From: JBEIFW01 sp044370695
GTDB lineage: Bacteria; Actinomycetota; Acidimicrobiia; Acidimicrobiales; Ilumatobacteraceae
DNA length: 16,441 bases
Assembly (NCBI GenBank): GCA_044370695.1
Contig: JBILVB010000087.1
Span: 1-16,441, forward strand
Direction of reading: 5' to 3'
Part shown: piece by piece, positions 6,920 to 13,748 of the stretch
Numbering within the stretch: position 1 is the first letter of the stretch
Layout: each line of letters begins with the position of its first letter
Notes under the pieces: generated by a model
The model's input: only the letters and a program-made list of their open reading frames with translations
Told to the model about the DNA's origin: nothing
Database searches by the model: none
Position numbers and translations under genes: made by a program

Positions 6920-7855
6920 GTGACGTCGCCGACCGTGACCCCGAAGTCGAACGACGACTGCTGGTGCGGCAGCGGGCGCAAGTACAAGCGCTGCCACAAG
7001 CCCACCGAGGGCCGCCTGATGCCCGGCCGGGTGAGCCCGATGCGCACCGTGCCGGCCGGCATCGAGCGCCCGCCGTACGCCGACACCGGGGTGCCGGTGC
7101 GCTGGGACGAGCCGGCGGTGAAGTCCCCCGACGTGATCGCCCGCATGCGGCGCACGGGCGCGTCGGCGGCGGAGATCCTGCGGCGGGCCGGCGAGCTCGT
7201 GCGCCCCGGGATCACCACCGAGGCGATCGACGTGTTCGTGCACGAACTGTCGATCGAGATGGGCGGCTACCCGAGCCCGCTCAACTACGGCCGGTTCCCC
7301 AAGAGCGTGTGCACGTCGGTCAACGAGGTGATCTGCCACGGCATCCCCGACGACCGCCCGCTCGCCGACGGCGACATCGTCAACCTCGACGTCACCCTCT
7401 ACCGCGAGGGTGTCCACGGCGACACCAACGCCACGTTCCTCGTGGGCGCCGTGGCCCCCGAGTTCGTGCGCCTCGTCGACGTCACCCGGGGCTCGCTCGA
7501 GGCGGCGATTGCGGCGGTGCGCCCGGGTGTGCCGATCAATGCGATCGGCAAGGCCATCGAGGACCACGTCCGCCCGTATCGCTACGGCGTCGTACGGGCC
7601 TTCGTCGGCCACGGCATCGGCGAGCAGTTCCACGCCAGCCTGCAGATCCCGCACTACTACGACCCTCGGGCGACCACCGTGCTGCGGCCCGGGATGACGT
7701 TCACGATCGAGCCGATGATCACGCTCGGCACCGTGCAGCACCAGGTGTGGCCCGACGACTGGACCGCGGTCACCCGCGACGGCAAGCGCACGGCGCAGTT
7801 CGAGCACACCGTGCTCGTCACCGACGACGGCGTCGAGGTCTTGACCCGCCAGTGA
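6920..7855 (+). CDS. map: Type I methionine aminopeptidase with N-terminal SEC-C zinc motif
   Basis: A 311-residue enzyme that removes the initiator methionine from nascent proteins. The N-terminus carries a SEC-C motif, CWCGSGRKYKRCH (Cys14, Cys16, Cys25, His26), a zinc-binding element linked to ribosome or protein contact. The catalytic pita-bread domain (about 70-311) has His140, metal ligands Asp157, Asp168, His231, Glu264 and Glu295, and the family strings CHGIP, GHGIG and TIEPM, all intact. GTG at 6920 is preferred over the later ATG at 7019 because it keeps the SEC-C motif and sits at leaderless spacing from TAGCCT. A molybdopterin oxidoreductase gene follows after 19 bp. The upstream extension of the same frame overlaps ydbS and is not coding. 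Confidence 0.95.
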   Translation: MTSPTVTPKSNDDCWCGSGRKYKRCHKPTEGRLMPGRVSPMRTVPAGIERPPYADTGVPVRWDEPAVKSPDVIARMRRTGASAAEILRRAGELVRPGITTEAIDVFVHELSIEMGGYPSPLNYGRFPKSVCTSVNEVICHGIPDDRPLADGDIVNLDVTLYREGVHGDTNATFLVGAVAPEFVRLVDVTRGSLEAAIAAVRPGVPINAIGKAIEDHVRPYRYGVVRAFVGHGIGEQFHASLQIPHYYDPRATTVLRPGMTFTIEPMITLGTVQHQVWPDDWTAVTRDGKRTAQFEHTVLVTDDGVEVLTRQ

Positions 7856-7862
7856 CGGATGC

Positions 7863-7868
7863 CATGCT
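7863..7868 (+). promoter_or_regulatory. Possible -10 hexamer CATGCT before the oxidoreductase gene
   Basis: CATGCT keeps the two most conserved -10 positions (A at 2, T at 6) and ends six bases before the ATG at 7875, again leaderless spacing. The gene lies only 19 bp after map, so read-through is an alternative. No proper ribosome binding site is present. Confidence 0.3.
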
Positions 7869-7874
7869 CGGGGC

Positions 7875-10151
7875 ATGGCTTCCGACGTGACCCCGCCGCC
7901 CTCGGGCCGCACCATCGACCGCACGGCGTTTCGGACCTGCCCGCTTTGCGAGGCCGGGTGCGGGCTCGAGATCGGCCTCGCCGGCGACCGGGTGCAGCGC
8001 ATCCGTGGCGACCGCGACGACGTGTTCTCCCATGGGTTCCTGTGCCCGAAGGGCACGACGCTCGGCCATCTGCACGACGACCCGGACCGGCTGCGCCGGC
8101 CCGTGGTCAAGCGTGACGGGGTGTTCGTGGAGGTGGACTGGGACGAGGCCTTCGCCACCGTCGAGGCCGGGCTGATGCCGATCCTCGCGCAGCACGGTCG
8201 CGACGCCGTCGCCGTCTACCTCGGCAACCCGGGCGCCCACAGCCTCGGGCCGTTGCTCTACAACCGCAACGTGATCCTGGCACTCGGCACCTCGAACCGG
8301 TTCTCGGCCTCGACGGTCGACCAGCGGCCCAAGGAGCTGTCGGCCGCGCTCATGTTCGGCTCCGTCGCGGTGCCCGTGCCCGATCTCGACCGCACCGATT
8401 TCCTGGTCCTGCTCGGCGCGAACCCGTTGGCGTCCAACGGCTCGCTGTGCACGGCGCCCGATTTCCCGGGCCGGCTGGCCGCCATCCGGGCCCGGGGCGG
8501 CACCGTGGTCGTCGTCGACCCGCGCCGCAGCGAGACGGCCGCGGTCGCCGACCGTCACCTGGCGATCCGGCCCGGCACCGACGCCCACCTGCTCGCCGCC
8601 GTCGCCCACGTGCTGCTCGACGAGGGCCTGGCCCGTCCCGGCCGCCTGACCGAGCACACCGACGGTCTCGACGACCTGCCGGCGGTGCTGGCGCCATACA
8701 CCCCCGAGGCGGTGGCGCCGGTGTGCGGTATCGACGCCGTCGCCATCCGGAGCCTGGCCCGCGACCTGGCCGCCGCGCCCACGGCCGCGGTCTACGGGCG
8801 CATCGGCACCTGCACCCAGGAGTTCGGCACGCTGGCGTCGTGGCTCGTCGACGTCGTGAACCTGTTGTCCGGCAACCTCGATCGTGTCGGCGGGGCGATG
8901 TTCCCGATGGGCGCGATCGGTCAGCCCTCCACCAAGGGGGCGCCGGGCAAGGGCCGCGGGGTGGCCGTGGGCCGGGTGGTCAGCCGGGTCGGGCGCCGGC
9001 CCGAGGCCTTCGGCGAGTTCCCCGTGTCGGCCCTCACCGAGGAGATCGAGACCCCGGGCGAGGGCCAGGTGCGGGCCATGGTCACCATCGGCGGCAACCC
9101 GGTGTCGTCCAACCCGAACGCCGGCCGGCTCGACGCCGCGCTGGCGTCGCTCGAGTTCATGGTGTCGGTCGATCCGTACGTCAACGAGACCACCCGGCAC
9201 GCCGACGTGATCCTGCCGCCGCCCTCGGCGCTGGAGAAGTCCCACTACGACCTGGCGCTGTTGAACTTCGCGGTTCGCAACGTCGCCAACTACTCGCCCG
9301 CGGTCGTCGCGCCGGAGCCGGGCCGGCCGGCCGAATGGGAGATCCTGTTGCGCCTGGCCGCGATCGCGTCGGGTCTCGGGGCGCACGCCGACGTCGGCCC
9401 GCTCGACGACGAGGCGGCGCGCGGGCTGGCCAAGGCCGCCGTGCGCGACGAATACGGCCTCGTGCACGGGCGTGATCCCGACGAGCTGCTGGCCGCCGTC
9501 GGCGACCGCCGGGGGCCCGAGCGGCTGCTCGAGCTGATGCTGCGCACGGGACCCTACGGCGACGGCTTCGGGGCCCGACCCGGTGGGCTCAGCCTCGCCG
9601 TGCTCGAGGCCAACCCGCACGGGGTCGATCTCGGGCCGCTGCAGCCCGACCGGATCCCGGGCCTGCTGCGCACCCCGAGCGGGCGCGTCGACGCATTGCC
9701 CGCGATGCTGCGCGACGACCTCGGGCGCCTCGGCGCCTCGCTGGCCCGGGACTGGGACGCGTCGATGGTCCTCGTCGGGCGTCGCCACGTGCGCTCGAAC
9801 AACTCGTGGATGCACAACGTGCGCGTCCTCACCAAGGGCCGCAACCGGTGCACGCTGCAGGTCCACCCCGACGACGCCGAACGGCTCGGCCTCACCGACG
9901 GTGCGCCGGCGCGGGTGCGCTCGCGCGTGGGCGAGGTGGCCGTGGCGGTCGAGGTCACCGACGGGATCCGGCCCGGGGTGGTCAGCCTGCCCCACGGGTT
10001 CGGGCAGAACCTGCCCGGGGTGCAGCTGCGCGTCGCGCAGGAGTACCGGGGCGTGAACACCAACGTGCTCACCGACGATGCGTTCCTCGACCCGTTGAGC
10101 GGCAACGTCGCGCTCAACGGCGTGCCGGTCACCGTCGAGGCCGTGGGCTGA
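7875..10151 (+). CDS. Molybdopterin-dependent oxidoreductase (formate dehydrogenase/nitrate reductase-like)
   Basis: A 758-residue member of the DMSO reductase superfamily. An N-terminal [4Fe-4S] motif (Cys22, Cys25, Cys29, Cys57) leads to the molybdopterin domain, with VVVVDPRRSETA (211-222) and the IRPGTDAHLL segment (231-240). The C-terminal cofactor-binding domain (about 630-758) has HVRSNNSWMHN and PHGFGQN. The substrate is unknown. The molybdenum-ligand region reads NRFSASTVDQ (141-150), without the Cys or selenocysteine of known formate dehydrogenases or NapA; Asp149 or one of the serines may serve. There is no Tat signal, so it is probably cytoplasmic. No electron-transfer subunit or cofactor gene is nearby. 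The 3' end overlaps the converging methylase gene by 23 bp. Class is sure; substrate is not. Confidence 0.9.
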   Translation: MASDVTPPPSGRTIDRTAFRTCPLCEAGCGLEIGLAGDRVQRIRGDRDDVFSHGFLCPKGTTLGHLHDDPDRLRRPVVKRDGVFVEVDWDEAFATVEAGLMPILAQHGRDAVAVYLGNPGAHSLGPLLYNRNVILALGTSNRFSASTVDQRPKELSAALMFGSVAVPVPDLDRTDFLVLLGANPLASNGSLCTAPDFPGRLAAIRARGGTVVVVDPRRSETAAVADRHLAIRPGTDAHLLAAVAHVLLDEGLARPGRLTEHTDGLDDLPAVLAPYTPEAVAPVCGIDAVAIRSLARDLAAAPTAAVYGRIGTCTQEFGTLASWLVDVVNLLSGNLDRVGGAMFPMGAIGQPSTKGAPGKGRGVAVGRVVSRVGRRPEAFGEFPVSALTEEIETPGEGQVRAMVTIGGNPVSSNPNAGRLDAALASLEFMVSVDPYVNETTRHADVILPPPSALEKSHYDLALLNFAVRNVANYSPAVVAPEPGRPAEWEILLRLAAIASGLGAHADVGPLDDEAARGLAKAAVRDEYGLVHGRDPDELLAAVGDRRGPERLLELMLRTGPYGDGFGARPGGLSLAVLEANPHGVDLGPLQPDRIPGLLRTPSGRVDALPAMLRDDLGRLGASLARDWDASMVLVGRRHVRSNNSWMHNVRVLTKGRNRCTLQVHPDDAERLGLTDGAPARVRSRVGEVAVAVEVTDGIRPGVVSLPHGFGQNLPGVQLRVAQEYRGVNTNVLTDDAFLDPLSGNVALNGVPVTVEAVG

Positions 10152-11493
10152 GCCCGGCCCGCCACCAGGCGAGCCGGGCCTCGTCGGGCGCCCCGTAGGC
10201 GGCGTCGACCGCCGTACCGCACCCGACGAGGTCCCCGGCGCGCAGGGCGGCGACGGCGTCGTCCCACGGCCGGGTCGGCAGGGGCAGGCCGCCGAGCAGC
10301 CGGGCGGTGGGCCGCAGTGCCGTGGGGGCCAACCCGGTGCCGGCGCACCGGTTGGCCACCCAGGCCGAGGCGACCGGGGAGGTGAGCACCGCGGCGAGCG
10401 CCCAGACCGCGGCCGGGTCGTTCGGCACGACCGAGATCACCGGCACCGACGGCAGCCAGGCACCGTCGGGGTCCGGGGCCGCTTCGAGCACCCGGGTCTG
10501 GGTGGCGACCAGCACCTTGGGTACGAGCCGGCGCGCCGCCCAGGCGGTGAGCGGGGCGGCCAGCGCGTCGAGACGGACCCGGGGCGCAGCGAACGGTTGG
10601 CGTCGGAATCGGGTCGGACGTTCCCCCCAGGCGCACCGGCCCGGGTCGAGCAGGCCGGCGGTCACCAGCGGGGGCCCGTCGCCCGTGTCGGACACGGCGC
10701 CGGCGAGCCCGTAGTACTGGTCGCGGAAGTCGGCCGTCAGCTCGGCACGTCCGCCGAGCACCGGTCCGTCCACCGGCGGGTCGGGGGGCACGCCGAGCAG
10801 GTCGGTCACCAGGCTCGCCCAGGTCGCGCCCGGTCGGGGGTGGGCGGCCGGTGTCGCGGTGACGGCCGGGACCCCGACGGCCCGGGTCACCGGTCCGGGG
10901 CGGGCACCCCGGACGAGCACGACCACCACCGTGTGCACCGCAGCGTCGAAGGCGCGCCCGAGCCACCACAGGTGGCGCACGGCGCCGTCGGCGAGGACGG
11001 CGTCGCGCACCGGTGCGGCGTCCCGGCTGGCGAGCACCGAGGCCGGCAGCACCAGCGCGACGCGCCCGCCGGCGGGCCGGGCGAGGCGATGGGCGAGCGC
11101 GAGGAACTCCACGGCGGCGTCGGCGTACGGGCCGCCGCCGTGGCGCGACCGGCCACCCCGGGTGGTCGTCGCAGCGAGCTGGTTGAGGAACGGCGGGTTG
11201 CCGAGGACCACGTCGTAGGGGGCTTCGGGCCAGTCGATGGCGAGCGCATCGGCGCACCGCACCCGCGTACCCGCCTGCGCCGCGCCGGCCGCCGCGTCGG
11301 GGTCGCGCTCGACCCCGTCGACCGCCGCGCCCCGATGGCGGGCCTCGACGAGGAACCGGCCGTCCCCGCACGCCGGGTCGAGCACCCGGTCGCCGGGGCC
11401 GACGCCGGCCTGTGCGCACATCTCGGCCACGATGCCGTCCGGCGTGTACCACGCGCCGCGGCGGCGGCGTTCGGCCCGATCGGTCGGTTCCAC
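10129..11493 (-). CDS. Orphan N6-adenine DNA methylase-like protein
   Basis: A 454-residue SAM-dependent methyltransferase of the Eco57I/TaqI-like N6-adenine class. It has a GAWYTPDGIVAEM segment (13-25), motif I VLDPACGDGRFLVEA (37-51) for SAM binding and NPPF (99-102), the catalytic motif IV. Residues about 240-454 form a variable part with PKVLVATQTRVLEA (325-338), resembling target-recognition regions of type IIG/PglX-like enzymes. No restriction nuclease, BREX or other defence partner is encoded nearby, so it may be an orphan methylase or modify another nucleic acid. The GTG start is chosen because it precedes the YTP segment and lies six bases after a CAGACT -10-like hexamer. The stop lies inside the converging oxidoreductase gene. 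Confidence 0.82.
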   Translation of the reverse strand: MEPTDRAERRRRGAWYTPDGIVAEMCAQAGVGPGDRVLDPACGDGRFLVEARHRGAAVDGVERDPDAAAGAAQAGTRVRCADALAIDWPEAPYDVVLGNPPFLNQLAATTTRGGRSRHGGGPYADAAVEFLALAHRLARPAGGRVALVLPASVLASRDAAPVRDAVLADGAVRHLWWLGRAFDAAVHTVVVVLVRGARPGPVTRAVGVPAVTATPAAHPRPGATWASLVTDLLGVPPDPPVDGPVLGGRAELTADFRDQYYGLAGAVSDTGDGPPLVTAGLLDPGRCAWGERPTRFRRQPFAAPRVRLDALAAPLTAWAARRLVPKVLVATQTRVLEAAPDPDGAWLPSVPVISVVPNDPAAVWALAAVLTSPVASAWVANRCAGTGLAPTALRPTARLLGGLPLPTRPWDDAVAALRAGDLVGCGTAVDAAYGAPDEARLAWWRAGLSPRPRR

Positions 11494-11499
11494 CCGACC

Positions 11500-11505
11500 A
11501 GTCTG
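11500..11505 (-). promoter_or_regulatory. -10-like hexamer CAGACT for the methylase gene
   Basis: On the minus strand CAGACT (A at position 2, T at 6) ends six bases before the GTG start, so the message would be leaderless or nearly so. No Shine-Dalgarno sequence precedes the GTG. The 108-bp gap 11494-11601 holds this and the divergent phosphatase promoter; I see no other structure in it. Confidence 0.4.
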
Positions 11506-11588
11506 CGGCACCGACCCCGGTGACGGCCGACCGGCTGGCGTCGCCGAGAGTTCACCGGTGGGCCGGGGCGGTGCGGCCGGGATCTGGG

Positions 11589-11594
11589 TACGGT
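11589..11594 (+). promoter_or_regulatory. -10 hexamer TACGGT for a leaderless phosphatase transcript
   Basis: TACGGT is followed by exactly seven bases and then the GTG at 11602. This puts the expected transcript start on the first base of the start codon. There is no Shine-Dalgarno sequence in the gap. Confidence 0.5.
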
Positions 11595-11601
11595 CGGGCA
11601 C

Positions 11602-12366
11602 GTGACCGACACGCTCGCCGACGACCGACGCCTCGTCCCGCTCGATGCCGTGCACAACTTCCGTGACCTCGGCGGCTACCGCACGGCCGACGGTCGCACG
11701 ACGCGCTGGCGGACGCTGTTCCGGGCCGACGGCCTGTACAAGCTGACCGCACCCGACGTCGACGTGCTCCGCCCGCTCGGGCTGCGCACGGTGATCGACC
11801 TGCGCACCGAGCGGGAGCTCGTCGACTGGGGCCGGTTCCCCGTCGAGGACCATTACGTCCACTTCCACCACGTCTCCGTGATCGATCTCACCTGGGGTGA
11901 GGGCGGTGGCCCGGACGAGGCGCTGCCCGTGGAGGACTTCCTCTACGAGGCCTACCTCGACATGCTCGACCAGGGCGCCGACCAGTTCGCCCGGGCGCTG
12001 CGGCTCCTCGCCCTACCCGGGGCCTTGCCGGCGGTGTTCCACTGCGCGGCGGGCAAGGACCGCACCGGGATCCTCGCCGCCCTGCTGCTCGGCGCAGTCG
12101 GGGTCGACCACGCGACGGTTGCTGCCGACTACGGCCTCACGCGCGACGCCATGGCGCGGATGCGGGCCTGGGCGGCGACGGCGCGCCCGGAGTGGGTGGA
12201 GCAGATGCACTCGCAGCCCGCGGCCTGGGTGGCCGCCGAGCCGGCGGCGATGCACCGGTTCCTCGACCACCTGGCCGCCGGGCACGGCTCGGTGCGCAGC
12301 TACGTGCGGGCGATCGGGGTCGGCGAGGCCGAGCTCGCCGATCTGACCCGGGCGGTCCTCGCGTAG
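11602..12366 (+). CDS. Protein tyrosine/serine phosphatase (Y_phosphatase3 family)
   Basis: A 254-residue cytoplasmic phosphatase of the actinobacterial PtpB/LipA-like type. The N-terminal signature NFRDLGGYRTADGR (19-32) and the LFRADGLYKLTAPD segment (39-52) precede LRTVIDLRTERE (61-72) and the active-site P-loop HCAAGKDRTG (147-156). Cys148 is the nucleophile and Arg154 the phosphate-binding residue. All key residues are present. Substrates may be phosphotyrosine, phosphoserine or phosphoinositides; the sequence cannot decide. The GTG start gives the family N-terminus and fits leaderless spacing. A small S51-like gene follows after 27 bp on the same strand. Confidence 0.93.
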   Translation: MTDTLADDRRLVPLDAVHNFRDLGGYRTADGRTTRWRTLFRADGLYKLTAPDVDVLRPLGLRTVIDLRTERELVDWGRFPVEDHYVHFHHVSVIDLTWGEGGGPDEALPVEDFLYEAYLDMLDQGADQFARALRLLALPGALPAVFHCAAGKDRTGILAALLLGAVGVDHATVAADYGLTRDAMARMRAWAATARPEWVEQMHSQPAAWVAAEPAAMHRFLDHLAAGHGSVRSYVRAIGVGEAELADLTRAVLA

Positions 12367-12381
12367 CGCTCGCCCGGCGGG

Positions 12382-12387
12382 CAAGCT
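12382..12387 (+). promoter_or_regulatory. Possible -10 hexamer CAAGCT before the S51-like gene
   Basis: CAAGCT (A at 2, T at 6) ends six bases before the ATG at 12394, at leaderless spacing. The gap after the phosphatase stop is only 27 bp, so co-transcription is equally possible. No Shine-Dalgarno sequence is seen. Confidence 0.3.
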
Positions 12388-12393
12388 GTGCCC

Positions 12394-13050
12394 ATGACCG
12401 GCACGGTGGCCCTGGTGGGAGGCGGCGAGTTCTCCGCTGCGTGCGCAACGATCGACGCCGAGCTGCTGCGGCGGGCCGACCCCGCCGAGGTGCTCGTCCT
12501 GCCCACGGCAAGCGCGTACGAGCATCCCGGTCGAGTGCTCGAGGCCGCGGTCGCCCACTTCGCCGGCCTCGGGGTGCCCGCCCGCGGTCTCGAGGTGCTG
12601 CGCCGGCCCGACGCGCTCGCCGCTGCGCACGTGGACGCCGTCGCCGGGGCCCGGTTCGTCTATCTGGCCGGCGGCTCGCCGATGCACCTGCGGTCGGTGC
12701 TGAAGGACACCCCGCTGTGGGAGGCGCTGTGTGCCGTGCCGTTCGGGGGCGGCGTGCTGGCTGCTGCGGGCGAGGCGGCCGCTGCGGTGTGCGATCCGAT
12801 GACGGACCCTCGCGGTGGCGCGTTCACCCTCGGCCTCGGCCTGGTGTCCGGGCTCGCGGTGATGGCTCGGGCGGAACGCTGGAGCCTCGAGCGCTCGAGC
12901 CGGACCCACGACCTCGGCGGGGGTGTGGTGCTCGCCGAGCTACCGGCGGGCGCCGCACTGCTGCGGGGCCCGGGCGGATGGGACGCCCTCGGCGACGGGA
13001 TCGTGGTGCGGGTCGGTCGGCGCATCGCCGGTCTCGACGCGCTCCCTTAG
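12394..13050 (+). CDS. Peptidase S51/cyanophycinase-like protein lacking the serine nucleophile
   Basis: A 218-residue protein with the type 1 glutamine amidotransferase-like fold of the S51 (dipeptidase E/cyanophycinase) family. It has VALVGGGEF at 5-13, a YLAGGSPMHL strand-turn (90-99) in the oxyanion-hole position, GGGVLAA (118-124) leading into the nucleophile elbow, and CDPMTDPRGGAFTLGLGLV (133-151), as in actinobacterial members. The elbow normally reads G-x-S-A-G-A with the catalytic serine. Here the stretch is AAAGEAAAAV (123-132) with no serine, so peptidase activity is doubtful. ATG at 12394 is preferred over GTG at 12388 for family fit. It converges on hemD, with the two stop codons overlapping by four bases. 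Confidence 0.85.
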   Translation: MTGTVALVGGGEFSAACATIDAELLRRADPAEVLVLPTASAYEHPGRVLEAAVAHFAGLGVPARGLEVLRRPDALAAAHVDAVAGARFVYLAGGSPMHLRSVLKDTPLWEALCAVPFGGGVLAAAGEAAAAVCDPMTDPRGGAFTLGLGLVSGLAVMARAERWSLERSSRTHDLGGGVVLAELPAGAALLRGPGGWDALGDGIVVRVGRRIAGLDALP

Positions 13051-13748
13051 CGCAGGTCGCCGGCGAAGCACCCGGCCACCGCGGCGGTCAGCCCGGCGGC
13101 GGTGTGCGGCGAGGCGACGACGGGTTCGCCCCACCCGGCGGCGCGCACGGCGGCCGCCGTGGTCGGGCCGATCACGACCACGATGCCCCCCGGTCGGATC
13201 CCGGCGTCCCGGCACGCCTCGACCGCCGACGGCGAGGCGAACGTGACGGCGTCGGCGTCGCGGAGCGCGTCGCATTGCGTGGCGTCGGGTAGCAGGCCGA
13301 CGGTCCGGTAGGCGACGAGCGCCTCGACGGTCCATCCCTTGGCCCGAGCGCCGTCGACCAGATCGGGTCGGGCCCGGTCGCCCTGCACGACGAGGACTCG
13401 GCCCGGCCCCGGGGGCAGGGCCTCGACCAGCGCCGCGGCCGTGGCCGGATGGGCCTCGATCGCCACGGGCCCGCCCCACGCCCGAGCCGTGGCCGGGCCG
13501 ACCACGCCGACCGCCGACCCGGCCCGGTCCACCCCGAGGCGCCGCGCCGCCCGAGCGGCGTTGGCCGAGGGCAGCAGCAGCCAGTCGGACACCGGGATCG
13601 GTCCCACCGTCTCGATCGGGTCCACGCGAAGCAGCGGCACGAGGACCACCGTGGCGCCGAGCGCACCGAGGGCGTCGAGCAGTTCGTCGGACCGATCTGC
13701 GGCCCGCGTGACGGCGATTCGCCGCCCGGCCAGGAGCCGCTCAGACAC
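13047..13748 (-). CDS. hemD: Uroporphyrinogen-III synthase
   Basis: A 233-residue single-domain HemD that closes and rearranges hydroxymethylbilane to uroporphyrinogen III. It has the two-lobed layout: an N-terminal AVTRAADRSDELLDALGALGA segment (12-32), a WLLLPSANAAR strand-helix (56-66), then EALVAYRT (142-149), AVTFASPSAVEA (167-178) and VVIGPTTAAAVRAAGW (191-206), all typical. It is not fused to a SUMT/CobA domain as in some actinobacteria. The GTG start at 13748 lies eight bases inside hemC, so translation is coupled. It ends the operon; hemB does not follow, since the next gene converges and overlaps its stop codon by four bases. Confidence 0.9.
   Translation of the reverse strand: MSERLLAGRRIAVTRAADRSDELLDALGALGATVVLVPLLRVDPIETVGPIPVSDWLLLPSANAARAARRLGVDRAGSAVGVVGPATARAWGGPVAIEAHPATAAALVEALPPGPGRVLVVQGDRARPDLVDGARAKGWTVEALVAYRTVGLLPDATQCDALRDADAVTFASPSAVEACRDAGIRPGGIVVVIGPTTAAAVRAAGWGEPVVASPHTAAGLTAAVAGCFAGDLR

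Noticed and set aside
6866..9995. Minus-strand open frames of 430 and 725 codons opposite map and the molybdopterin oxidoreductase
   Set aside because: His/Arg/Gly-rich shadow translations with no motif. The plus-strand genes have intact catalytic and cluster-binding residues.
10129..11493. Part of a BREX, Pgl or restriction-modification defence island
   Set aside because: No nuclease, phosphatase of the PglZ type, ATPase or other defence component is encoded in the neighbouring genes; the nearby phosphatase is a separate PTP-like enzyme.
12372..12382. Short inverted repeat GCCC-GGC-GGGC as terminator after the phosphatase gene
   Set aside because: Four-base stem with no T tract; too weak to call.
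12192..13292. Plus-strand frame of 366 codons across the phosphatase, S51-like and hemD genes
   Set aside because: It crosses three real genes in other frames and its composition is Arg/Gly-rich without a domain.
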